In this document: positions 43,906 through 55,453 of the stretch, piece after piece
How positions within the stretch are numbered: position 1 is the stretch's first letter
How the letters are laid out: every line of letters starts with the position of its first letter
NCBI RefSeq assembly: GCF_037975245.1
Contig: NC_092575.1
Coordinates: 29,218,341 to 29,282,340 of the forward strand
Direction: 5' to 3'
DNA length: 64,000 nt
Source of the DNA: Apostichopus japonicus
Taxonomy: Eukaryota > Echinodermata > Holothuroidea > Aspidochirotida > Stichopodidae
Made by a program: the position numbers and the translations under genes
Notes under the pieces: model-generated
The model's input: only the letters and a program-made list of their open reading frames with translations
What the model was told of the DNA's origin: nothing
Databases searched by the model: none

Positions 43906-45022
43906 CAGGGGCGGCGATTTGTTTCAAATATTGGGGGGGGGGGGACATTTGCTTGGGTGCAGGCGCGTAGCAACTTCAAGATTTTCTAATCCGGGGGTGG
44001 GGGCGAATTACTATCAAAGCGAAGCGCCACCATTGGTTGGCGCGCAGTGTACAAGAAAATTTCTGGTTTTGATAGCCTCCCAGATCACCGGAAATAGCAC
44101 TTCTCGGGCTTGAAAATGACCAACCAGGTGTAAACTTTTGCCTGAGAACTAAGTTTTCCCAAACAGTTTTTTATCATCCATAACCTTTTACAAGATTGTC
44201 ACCAGTCACACATCATGTTCGACGTCATCGCATCTCCTGTGGATCATTGCTTTTGTAGGTAATACTATACGTAACGGCCCACATACCCGTCAGCCCCACT
44301 TTTCAAGGTTTGAAGACCATTATTTGGTCAGTATTTGAATAATAAATTCACTTCAAAACATACCCTTAATGTTGCACAAAATTTCATCTATGGACAACCA
44401 ATATAACAGACCGGTCAAAATTGCACGAGTAGAGGGAAGTATGATGAAGAATGTTGGTCAGGGAATTTTCAAAAATTCAGACACAGTTAATTCATTGCTG
44501 TACAAATATTTAAACCTCTTATAACGGCTACTATAAAACTTCGATATCATTAAAAATACAAATAATATGCTCGAGGGGGCGGTCTCCCACCTTCGCCCGC
44601 CCCCCCCCCCCCTTGGCTACTCGCCTGTGGTTTGAAATTTTGTAGGAAACAGGCAAAATGGAAAACCAGTGAACCTATATATATCGATGTGGATCATATA
44701 TATATGATAGTATAAAACTTACACTCATACACAAGAGATATACAGACATTATGATAATAATCACGAGTGACGACATGCTGTACGGTCACAGGTCACAGAA
44801 ACAAACACGAAGAGTCATTTACCTCTTGCAGCATACGTTGGATGTATAGTTTTAGCCACCGCCAAATATGATTTGGATAAATAATCTCACGCATTATTTT
44901 CTATTTATAGCCACACAAAAAACTATGCCACCAAATATTGGGGGGATATAAGATACTATATCCCCCACTTAAAGTATTTGGGGGCCACATGTCCCCCCGT
45001 CCCCCCATAATCGCCGCCCTTG
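43906..45022. mobile_element. hAT-like non-autonomous element with 8-bp target duplication
   Basis: Left end CAGGGGCGGCGATT (43906) and right end AATCGCCGCCCTTG (ending 45022) form a 13/14 inverted repeat. CATGCAAG lies directly outside both ends (43898-43905 and 45023-45030), a perfect 8-bp target duplication as expected for hAT. Inside: a G run (about 43933-43944), the hairpin module GCGCCACCATTGGTTGGCGC (44025-44044), a section (about 44100-44510) shared with 46250-46680, a C run (about 44602) and a TA-rich spot near 44700. No transposase frame, so movement would need another element's enzyme. Confidence 0.82.
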
Positions 45023-45030
45023 CATGCAAG

Positions 45031-46112
45031 TGTCATTTATTATTGAATTTCCTGAATGTCAAATGACAATGTATTGTATAAGTATTGTGTGTAATAGGAT
45101 AAATCGAACAGTCGCTTACAAACGTTTTCACTCCTACTTAACCGTGAGATGAAAATGAATTTGAAATTAAGGTAACAAGGTGACGAATCATAAACTTTTC
45201 TTATGAATAGCTTACTGGTGCTGAAGGACAAACTTCATTTAACACAAAACAGTGGTGTGCGCAAAGGAATGGGGAAGGGAATGGTTTAGTCAAGGGATTT
45301 TGCATTCAGCCTGGGAAGAATTGGACCCTATCACCCCGCCTCTTTTTTTCAACCTTACACATTGTATTTGAGAGGATTGTTTTCAGATTTTCTGTATAGT
45401 TAAGCAATCCAAGATATTTCGTAATCTGCCTGGCACACTGCTAGGGCGTATCACAGTGAAAATCATGCTCAAACATTCTGTCGTCATAGTCAGAAAGATT
45501 GTGGGAATCTGGATAAAGGTATTTACTTGTTGCTGTTTGCGACAAGGTGAGTTGAATTAATCCATATAGTCACGAAATTTGAGGACCTATATAAATAAAT
45601 TAATAAATAAGAAGGTTGATTGTTAGAATCAACCGCTGAAGCTAATGTCACAGATTATCACAAGATTGCCTAAAACATCCACTTTTGCCAAATGACAATT
45701 CGAATTAGCAGTTGTGGTTGCCATAAATCGCAATCACCCTGCTATAAGGATCGATTTGCTAGCATGGACTGAACATGTCAGTATGTAGAATCAAAGTACT
45801 TTTATTATCATGAAGGTATTCTACCGTGCATGACTTTATAAATGTACTCAGCATGGAGACGCTTCGCTAATGCTTTGCTCTGATGGGCTACCTTTGAAAA
45901 CTTTGCACATTAAAATGTGAACAATTGATTTGTAATTTTTAAATAATTTTCCACAGAGGAACATCATATTTGTGCAACGATAGGTACATAGGCCCATAGA
46001 TAAAATTCTACCAGGAACACAGACAGGTATTCAAGCATTCCAATTATATAAGATTTCAAGAATGAATTAACAACAAAGGAACATTCATGGGGTAAGGTTT
46101 GTAATCTCATGC
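45031..46112. other. Unassigned sequence
   Basis: No gene or repeat recognised; A+T-rich. Confidence 0.3.
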
Positions 46113-46830
46113 AGGGGCGTATCCAGGATTTTATAACCCGGGGGGCGCGAATGACTATCTAAGCGGAGCGCCACTATCGGTTGGCGCGCAGCGTACAAAA
46201 AAACATTCTGGTTTTGATACCCACCAGATCACCGGAAATGGCACTTCTCGGGCTTGAAAATGACCAACTAGATGTTCACTTTTGCCTGAGTAAACCAAGA
46301 ATTTTCCCAATATTTTATTTTCCATCCTGACCTTTTTGAAGATTTTCACCAGTCACACATCATGTTCTACCTCATCGCATCTCCTGTGGATCATTGCTTT
46401 TGTAGTTGATTCTACGTCGCGGCCCACAATACCCGTCAGCCCCACTTTTCAAGGTTTTAAGCCCATTATTCGTTCAGAATTTGAAAATTCACACTTCTCG
46501 TGAAATAAATTCACTTCAAAACATTCCCATAATGTTGCACAAAATTTCATCTATGGACAGCCAATACAGAAAAACCTCCTTCAACCTCTTACAGACCGGT
46601 CAAAATTGCACGAGAAGAGGGAAGAATGTTTAGGAATGTTGGTCAGGGAAATTTCGAAAATTCAGACAGTTAATTTATTGGGCGCAGATCAATCTTGGAT
46701 AATGGCGGGGACGCGTGTCTGTTTTCTGCTACTATCTATGCCGATCGCGACCATGGGTTCGCGCGTAGCGTACAAGATTTTTTTTGGCAAATATACCTCC
46801 CAGATCACCGGAAATAACACCCAGACCCTA
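46113..46830. repeat. Second copy of the GC-rich/hAT-like internal module, right end not found
   Basis: Opens with CAGGGGCGTATCCAGG, a hAT-like terminus, followed by CCCGGGGGGCGCG, the hairpin GCGCCACTATCGGTTGGCGC (46170-46189), 'accggaaatggcacttctcgggcttgaaaatgacc' and the same 400-bp section as 44150-44510 ('cagtcacacatcatgttc', 'gcatctcctgtggatcattgctttt'). A further partial module follows at about 46755-46830 ('cgcgcgtagcgtacaag', 'cagatcaccggaaata'). No matching right terminus or target duplication was found, so the copy is probably truncated. Confidence 0.6.
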
Positions 46831-47072
46831 TGATGCTCCCAAACCTCCTTAAGTTTTTTAGTTCTCATGGCTTAGAAATTGAGTTTGGGGAAATGTATGG
46901 GCATCTGCAGAACAAAATCAGGGGACAAATAATCCAAGCAGACTTTTGTATATACGATGGGTCTGGTTTCGTAACTCATCGGGAAGCGATTAGATGGGTG
47001 GGCGTAGGGTTGTGAGGCACGCGTTTTCATGCAGGTGTGAACAATCTCAAGAAGTGATGTGTGCGCCCCCCC

Positions 47073-48167
47073 CAGTGGCGGCGGAACCGGGGGGGGGGGG
47101 GGCTTGGGGGGGCTCAGTCCCCCCAATGAAAAAGTTGAGGGGGCAAATGCATGATAAGCCTCCCCAATATTTACCAAGGCTCCGAAACGTGCATCTGCCC
47201 ATTTTTCAATGCATACTTGTCGATCTGTCCGATGCACACGTATACTATATAGGTGTAATAATTTTAGTAATTGCTGGGGGACCCTCGGCCCGTCCCCTTG
47301 CTATAGACCACATTGTCACCCCAACCGCGTCTCCACGCCCCGTGAAAAGTGGAAGCAGTGAGTGTGAGTACCAGTAAGCGTAACACAACTTCGTCTTAGG
47401 CCAATGACTTGCCTCATTTCAGCCAGTTCTCCAACATCCCCTTACTTAGTGGCGGAGCGCCCATATATACAGTCAGGGGGCGGATGCCCCCCCCCCCGAC
47501 AGCCTAATGGACTGCTGGCGCCTTTTTCAGCTTTTCACTGTACTTTTTACTTATTCGCTATTATTGACTATTTTATTGAGCTCTCATATACCTATTGACA
47601 TTTGTCATATTCTGTTGGTGTAATTTTCCGACAAAATGGCGACGACACCTATTTATTCTCCGTTTATCTGAAAATTAGCAAGGCCCGGAAAGGGTCATTT
47701 CCTGGTGAATCTAGGGAGTATCTTTACTCAAAATTTTTCTGTACGCTCCGCGCCAACCTGTGGTGGCGCTCCGCTTAGATAGTGTCGAAAGCGCCCCTAC
47801 AGACCATTCTTGCCCACCCCCCGACCAATACCCCTAGCTCCGCCACTGCCCTTACTACACTCAAAAACGTCTTTGCGAGTACACTACGAGTATAATAGCT
47901 ACTCTCTTAAAACACCATCGAATATACAAATTACAATGTTTATACAGACTTTTACGTGCAATCTGAGAAATTGCAGACTTGAGACCCATATTTAAGGTCT
48001 AGGTATTCGCAGCATAAAACACACGGGAAGCGCCGTTTCCGGCCATCTGGGGGTTTGAAATAACCCAAAATTTTCTTGTACGCTCCGCGCCAACTGATGG
48101 TGGCGCTCCGCTTAGATAGTCTCCACACATTAGCCCCCCCAATAATTTTTCCGTTCCGCCGCGCCTG
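47073..48167. mobile_element. GC-rich hAT-like element with another element nested inside
   Basis: Left end CAGTGGCGGCGGAACCGG (47073) is mirrored by CCGTTCCGCCGCGCCTG (ending 48167). Flanks are GCCCCCCC and TCCCCCCC, 7/8 identical, a plausible target duplication in a C-rich site. Contains long G runs near 47089-47110, the element 47447-47848, and the hairpin module near 48085-48118. No coding capacity. Confidence 0.5.
47447..47848. mobile_element. 402-bp hAT-like MITE with perfect 8-bp target duplication
   Basis: Terminal repeats TAGTGGCGGAGC and GCTCCGCCACTG (11/12 inverted). CCCTTACT lies directly outside both ends (47439-47446 and 47849-47856). Internal C run at about 47489 and the hairpin module CGCCAACCTGTGGTGGCGC (about 47751-47769). 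Its position inside 47073-48167 makes it the younger of the two. Confidence 0.85.
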
Positions 48168-48409
48168 TCCCCCCCCCCCCGGCCGGCAATGATAGTTCGC
48201 GTTGTATAACATTTTATCTCTGGATGGCAGTGTTGCATCGAAGCACATATGTCTAATGCATGCAGTTCGCATATAGATCCTGGGGCTAATACCGAAATGC
48301 GTCATGTTCCCCAACGATACGGTCGAGTTCAAGACCAGCCACAGTTGGTTTCATAGCACAATTCTACAATTGTTTAAAGCGTCCATGCACACATACGCGT
48401 CATGATATA

Positions 48410-48690
<281 letters not shown>

Positions 48691-48698
48691 AAGGTCAA

Positions 48699-51085
48699 TT
48701 CCGTAGTGACTCGCGTGACATTTTTACTAAAATTCCTCTCTATTTGATATTATTAAACAAATAAAGAAATTACCTGGGAGAAAAGCATTCATATGGTCAG
48801 TGAAGGTAAGCCTCAATGCTTACAACAGTAGAGAAAAAATATTTATACCTCAAGTATTGGGGGTGAAAGTGGCGAAAAACTCTCTCGTGACAGTTACTAT
48901 TAGCAAAAATCAGAATGCACACACAAATGTTCGATTTCTTATGTCTTATTAAAATTTTTCCAATCACTTTTTATAATCATACCGAATTTGAAAAACACCT
49001 CTACCTCAATTGCTGTGCAGCTTCGCAAATATGTTGTAACGCATGAAAATAACGATGAAAATGTATTGTGACTCGCGTGACAAGAAAACGTGACTCGCGT
49101 GACAAGTTCACTTTTCGGATAGTTCTAGACCAAATGCAGTAGTGAATCGAAGGTATAGATCTTGCATAGTGAAATATAACATTCATTGGTCTAGAAAGTG
49201 TCCAAAAGGTACTTCCGTGTTGTCCAGATGATATTAATGTCCCGAGTTACCTTCATGACTGCAGACAGTAGGTAATATAATGTATGGGTACAGTAGTACA
49301 GTTGTTCAGGCAATATATCTTGTCAATTAATATTTATAACAATATTTAGTCTGTTGAAGTCACTCATTTGAAAGTTAAAGAAGAAACAGGTCTTTCAAAA
49401 TATGATTCAAATTACCATTCTCATTTGTCATATTTGAATAAACCAAAAGTGTAATATTTGAGAAGATACATTCGCTCATAGGATATTGGGAATGATTGAG
49501 CAGTTAAAACCTTAAGGTTGTCAAGTCAAAGCACATGGCATTGCCAGATACAAATATAGATTATATTTTTGTATATTACTAAAAAATCAATGACATGTGC
49601 TAACTTTCCAAATGTGGTGATAAAATAGGCATTATATTGCAAATAAATAGTCATGATTTTAAATTCTGATATTTCAAATGAAATTATTATAATTAGTTGC
49701 ATTATGTGTGCCCATATTATTCAAGTTGCCTAATTAAAGGGGAATGCATCTATGATATCTTTAATCAGTGATTCATTCATCAAACTATAACATCCCTGTA
49801 ATTTTCACACAGTATAGGTAAAAACACTATCTTCATTTGACGTGACTCGCGTGACGTGACTCGCGTGACATTCCTAAAGGGTGATTTTCTGCAAAATTTG
49901 AATATCTTCTGGAAAGGAAAATTCAGTAATCCTTTTGGTATCTATGTGAAGACTTGATAGTCATTGTTTGGATTAAAACTATTATGCAGGCAAGTAGAAA
50001 AAAAAAAAAAAACAGTCAATTTTGTGACTCTCGTGACAGTAAATCGAGGGTGTTTACTGTTTTCAATTTACCACTGTTGTCTAATGCCTTGATGTCAAAA
50101 TAAAATTAAAGCTATTAAGTGAGCACCATACTATAGCAAATATAATTAGTCCAACACACAGTAATTAGGTAAAAACACTATCTTGAATTGACGTGACTCG
50201 CGTGACGTGACTCGCGTGACATTCGTAAAGGGTGATTTTCTGCAAAATTTGAATATCTTCTGGAAAGGAAAATTCAGTAATCCTTTTGGTATCTATGTGA
50301 AGACTTGATATTCATTATTTGGATTAAAACTATTATGCAGACAAGGAGAAAAAAACAAAAACAGTCAGTTTTGTGACTCTCGTGACAGTAAATCGAGGGT
50401 GTTTACTGTTTTCAATTTACCACTGTTGTCTAATGCCTTGATGTCAAAATAAAATTAAAGCTATTAAGTGAGCACCATACTATAGCAAATATAATTAGTC
50501 CAACACACAGTAAATAGGTAAAAACACTATCTTGAATTGACGTGACTCGCGTGACGTGACTCGCGTGACATTCGTAAAGGGTGATTTTCCGCAAAATTTG
50601 AATATCTTCTGGAAAGGAAAATTCAGTAATCCTTTTGGTATCTATGTGAAGACTTGATATTCATTGTTTGGATTAAAACTATTATGCAGGCAAGTAGAAA
50701 AAAAACAAAAACAGTCAATTTTGTGACTCTCGTGACAGTAAATCGAGGGTGTTTACTGTTTTCAATTTACCACTGTTGTCTAATGTCTTGATGTCGAAAA
50801 ACATTGAAGCTTTTAAGTGAGCACCATACTATAGCAAATATAATTAGTCCAACACACAGTAAATAGGTAAACACACTATCTTGAATTGACGTGACTCGCG
50901 TGACGTGACTCGCGTGACATTCGTAAAGGGTGATTTTCTGCAAAATTTGAATATCTTCTGGAAAGGAAAAGTCAGTAATCCTTTTGGTATCTATGTGAAG
51001 ACTTGATATGATACCTATGATTACTATGTACAAATCTGCACAAAATGAATTTTTTTTTTTTTTTATAATTTAGTCACTACGGGAA
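48699..51085. mobile_element. Probable 2.4-kb non-autonomous element with GTGACTCGCGTGAC motifs
   Basis: The left edge TTCCGTAGTGAC (48699-48710) is mirrored by GTCACTACGGGAA (51073-51085), with one extra G. Between them the motif TGACTCGCGTGAC occurs about eleven times (48706, 49071, 49091, then pairs near 49843, 50193, 50543 and 50891), plus a variant GTGACTCTCGTGACAG three times. No coding frame and no clear target duplication. Multiple copies of one motif, including at the left terminus, look like transposase-binding sites of a DNA transposon, but the family is unknown. Confidence 0.5.
49820..51010. repeat. ~350-bp tandem repeat, about 3.4 copies
   Basis: The start CGTGACTCGCGTGACGTGACTC recurs at 49841, 50192, 50541 and 50890 (spacing 351, 349, 349). 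Units are nearly identical and each contains a doubled GTGACTCGCGTGAC, 'gggtgattttctgcaaaatttg' and a GTGACTCTCGTGAC. The last copy breaks off near 51010. Confidence 0.93.
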
Positions 51086-51249
51086 TCATTTGTTATTACC
51101 GACCCCATAATCAAACAAATGATGTTTTGGGGGTGGAAAAAATATTTTTAGTAACTTCAAGTATTCTATTTATTGGAAACTTATACAATTTTAATGTACA
51201 ATGATTTTAAATTTTTGGGTATGATGTTGACCTTATCATAGAATTGACC

Positions 51250-51872
<623 letters not shown>

Positions 51873-51877
<5 letters not shown>

Positions 51878-52735
51878 AATTAGTGAGAGAGGAAAATTGG
51901 TAACGAAAAAAATGGAGTTTTCGTTGTAAAGGGTAGGCTGAGGCGCACCTTGATCCTCGATCCGTCACTGGCTAAGCTGTGTATATAATAGGGACCCGCG
52001 CTGTAATTATGCCACTGTTCCTCTTTCTCTTCCCGATGTCTTGGCGTTTTTCTTCTGTTCCCTCCTTTTTCTCCTGTTTCTCTTTCTTCGTTTTCTTTTC
52101 CCTTCCTTCCTCTCCTTCCTCCTCATTCCCACCCTCTTTTCCCTTTTTTCTTCTTCTCTTTTTTCTCTCCTCTTTTTCTTACCCGGGGGGGGGGCGCGCC
52201 CCAACGCCCCCCTCTGGATACGCACCTTTCATGTTCATAACATTATTAAGGAACAAGCAAGCCAGAAGGCTCCGTCATTCCTTGTCCTTAATATGCGTTT
52301 AAATATAAATGGAATCACCTGAGTTATAGAGCAGCTGAAGAAAATGTGTCCTAAAGTAAATTACCAGGACTTCAGAAAAGAGTTCCAGATAACTTGACCA
52401 TTGCAAAGGTAATTTCCCTTCTGATAGTTTATGACATATGGTAGTCATTACTGGACGTAGAAAATAATCTCAGCCACTTAAAAGAGCAAAGGTCAATTCC
52501 TGTGGCAGTTAGTGATCAAGAGACATAGTTTGCGTTTGAGCGCGTACAAGGTCTTCAGACCTTGACCTCTTTAACCCTTTGTTGAGCGACACCTATCTAC
52601 ACTTTGTACAATTTAAAAAAAAAAAGTTAAATATATGACACTGACTGTTTTCACGCCACATGCAAAACGCCTAAACCCTTACCCTATTTATCATAACATT
52701 TTAACCGTTAGTTTGTGCCATCAATCAGACTTTGA
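51873..52735. other. Unassigned sequence with a pyrimidine tract
   Basis: 52017-52178 is almost pure C/T on the plus strand, then a G run and 'gcgcgccccaacgcccccctctggatacgcacct' parts like the inverted end of the GC-rich family (compare 46113). No gene seen; open frames in the tract are low-complexity. Confidence 0.45.
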
Positions 52736-55127
52736 CGTTTTACATTTTTTATTTCGATGATAATCGTAACATAATTATGTAGTCATGCAGGCGAAAGAGT
52801 GCGTGTGTGTGTGTGTATGTGTGTGTGTGCGTCTGTGACACTTGCTTGGGTACGCTCTATCTCAATAAGGGAATGTTGGTTTGAGGCCAAACTTGGACTA
52901 TAGATCCGCCATATGGAGAAGGTGTGCCCTATTGTTTTTGGTGCTCACAAAGGTCACCAAAGGTCAGTTATGGTCCAAGAACCGAAAATATTAAAACTGC
53001 AATAACTCCCAGTGCCAATGTGCGACAAGGTTGATATTTTGGGACAAGTTGTGAACTGGTTAGGGGAACATTTACAAACTTAACGGTCATGTGATCCGAG
53101 GTCACCAAAGGTCAATTAATGATAAAAAAAACTAGTATTTTTGCGATAACTTGAGAACGAATTGTCCGTTTGGGTTGGGAGTTGCCTCAATGTCATCCAA
53201 TTGTCGACCCGCATCTTGGCGACCCTTGACCTCAATTTGACCTCTGGTGACCTTTTCGTGTTTTGGGGATTTTTACAGTTTCGATGCTATTTTCAGATGT
53301 CAAAGGTACCTTCTGATCATAAATGTCAATAGGTTGACCCCGTGTGACCTTTATGTGCGAAGTTATATGGGGTCAAAGTTTTTCGGTCGGAGTTAGGACG
53401 GTTGTACAGACTTTTCGTTTTGTTTTTTGATATCAGGAGATTAAACTACATCTGAAACCAAGGTCAAAAGGTCAAAGGTCACATTAGAAAAAATGTGCTT
53501 ATTTTGGGAGGAAACGAGCAAAAAAGAAAATGTTTGGTTTTGATGCTAGATTTGGATATCAAAGGTACCTTCCGATCAAAAATGTCAATTGGTTGACACC
53601 CGTGTGACCTTCGTGTGCGAAGTTATACGAGGTCAAAGTTAATTTTCAGACATTTAATGCAACAACTCCCAGTTCCAAGGTGTGACAAGGTTGATATTTT
53701 GGGAGTAGTTGCAAATGGTATAGGGGAATATTTTCAAACTTAACGGTTATGTGATACAAGGTCACCAAAGTTCAATTAATGATAAAAAACTAGTATTTTT
53801 GCGATAACTTGAGAACAAATTGTCCGTTAGAGTTGGGAGTTGCTTCAATGAAATCCAATTGCCGACCCGCATCTGGGTGACCCTTGACCTCAATTTGACC
53901 TCTGGTGACCTTTTCGTGTTTTGTGGATTTTTTACAGTTTCGATGCTATTTTCAGATGTTAAAGGTACCTTCTGATCATAAATGTCAATAGGTTGACCCC
54001 TGTGTGACCTTCGTGTGCGAAGTTATATGAGGTCAAAGTTAATTTTCAGACATTTAATGCAATAACTCCCAGTTCCAAGGTGTGACAAGGTTGATATTTT
54101 TGGAGTAGTTGCAAATGGTATAGGGGAATATTTTCAAACTTAACGGTCATGTGATACAAGGTCACCAAAGGTCAACTAATGATAAAAAACTAGTATTTTT
54201 GCGACAACTTGAGAACAAATTGTCCGTTAGGGTTGGGAGTTGCTTCAATGTAATCCAATTGTCGACCCGCATCTGGGTGACCCTTGACCTCAATTTGACC
54301 TCTGGTGACCTTTTCGTGTTTTGGGGATTTTTACAGTTTCGATGCTATTTTCAGATGTTAAAGGTACCTTCTGATCATAAATGTCAATGGGTTGACCCCC
54401 ATTTGACCTTCGTGTGCAAAGTTATTTGAGGTCAAAGTTAATTTTCACACATTTAATGCAATAACTCCCAGTTCCAAGGTGTGACAAGGTTGATTTTTTT
54501 GGACAAGTTGCAAATGGTATTGGGGAATATTTTCAAACTTAACGGTCATGTGATCCAAGGTCACCAAAGGTCAGCTAATGTTAAAAAAGTAGTATTATGG
54601 GGGGAGAAAATGGGCAAAGAAAACTGTTTGAAATTTTTATAGTTTGATGCTATATTCACGTCTCACCGATCAAAAATGTCAACATGTTGACCTCAGGGTG
54701 ACCTTTGTGTTTTAAGTTACATACAAGTTCAAAGTTAATATTTTGACATTTAATGCAATTAAATCTCAATGCCAAGGTGTGACATGGTTGATATTTTGGG
54801 ACAAGTTGTGAATGGGGTGGTGGAACATTTTAAAACTTAAAGGTCATGTCATCTGAGGTCACCATTGTTATCATATCTGTTGACACGCTTGTAGGTCTCT
54901 TATATTTCTTACATTTTCGACGCCATATTTAGATCTCAAAAGTGCCTTTTGATAAAAAAATCCGATCACATTTTGTGATCACAAAAGTGTTGGCTATAGT
55001 GTTGGTTACTTTATGGGAACATGTAGGACCACAATTACTTGGACTTTTTCAGCCCAATCTTGCTTGATAATATTATGTGTATTGTCATATACCCCAAGCA
55101 AGGAACCACAGTGCCCTTGGGCTCTTG
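52736..55127 (-). mobile_element. AGGTCA-rich element, copy 3 (inverted, short), upstream of ZNFX1
   Basis: Reading on the minus strand it starts CAAGAGCCCAAGGGC at 55127, with the terminal motif at 55096-55107. It continues through the lead sequence shared with copy 1, about two and a half 400-bp units (GGTCACCAAAGGTCA-type sites near 54165, 53760 and 53100), the diverged trailer and a CA/GT tract (52798-52830). The 3' tail past the tract differs from copy 2 and instead matches 5086-5160 ('tttcgatgataa(c/t)cgtaa'), so two tail subtypes exist. At 2.4 kb it is the smallest copy and the clearest view of the basic element. Confidence 0.72.
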
Positions 55128-55453
55128 TTTTAATTTCCATTGCAACATTTTGATGTTTCAGCTCGAAATTTGGAAGTTCAATTTATCTCGACATCTTGAC
55201 ATTTACTTCGTAAAGTTTCACATACAGCCTAGTTCTGACGTTTAAGCACTCGACATTTGACCGCAAAATGTTGATGGTTTTTGTGACAAATTCACTCCAT
55301 TGATATTTGGAATTAAAAATTGTGCTAGTTTTGGTATATTGGTGGTATATAAGTTTTATATAAGTTGTAAACTATTCTCTTCCGTTTGTTCCCTTTTCCC
55401 TTTCACTTGCCTTCCTCTACAGTCTGAACGTTTGAATGGAAGAATAGAAAACT
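55128..55453 (+). promoter_or_regulatory. 5' UTR / proximal promoter region of the ZNFX1 gene (inferred)
   Basis: The interval between the end of AGGTCA-rich copy 3 and the ZNFX1 start codon. It is A+T-rich with a pyrimidine stretch at 55377-55421 (ctcttccgtttgttcccttttccctttc) that could be an initiator-like region or a splice acceptor for an upstream non-coding exon. No clear TATA box. Confidence 0.35.
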
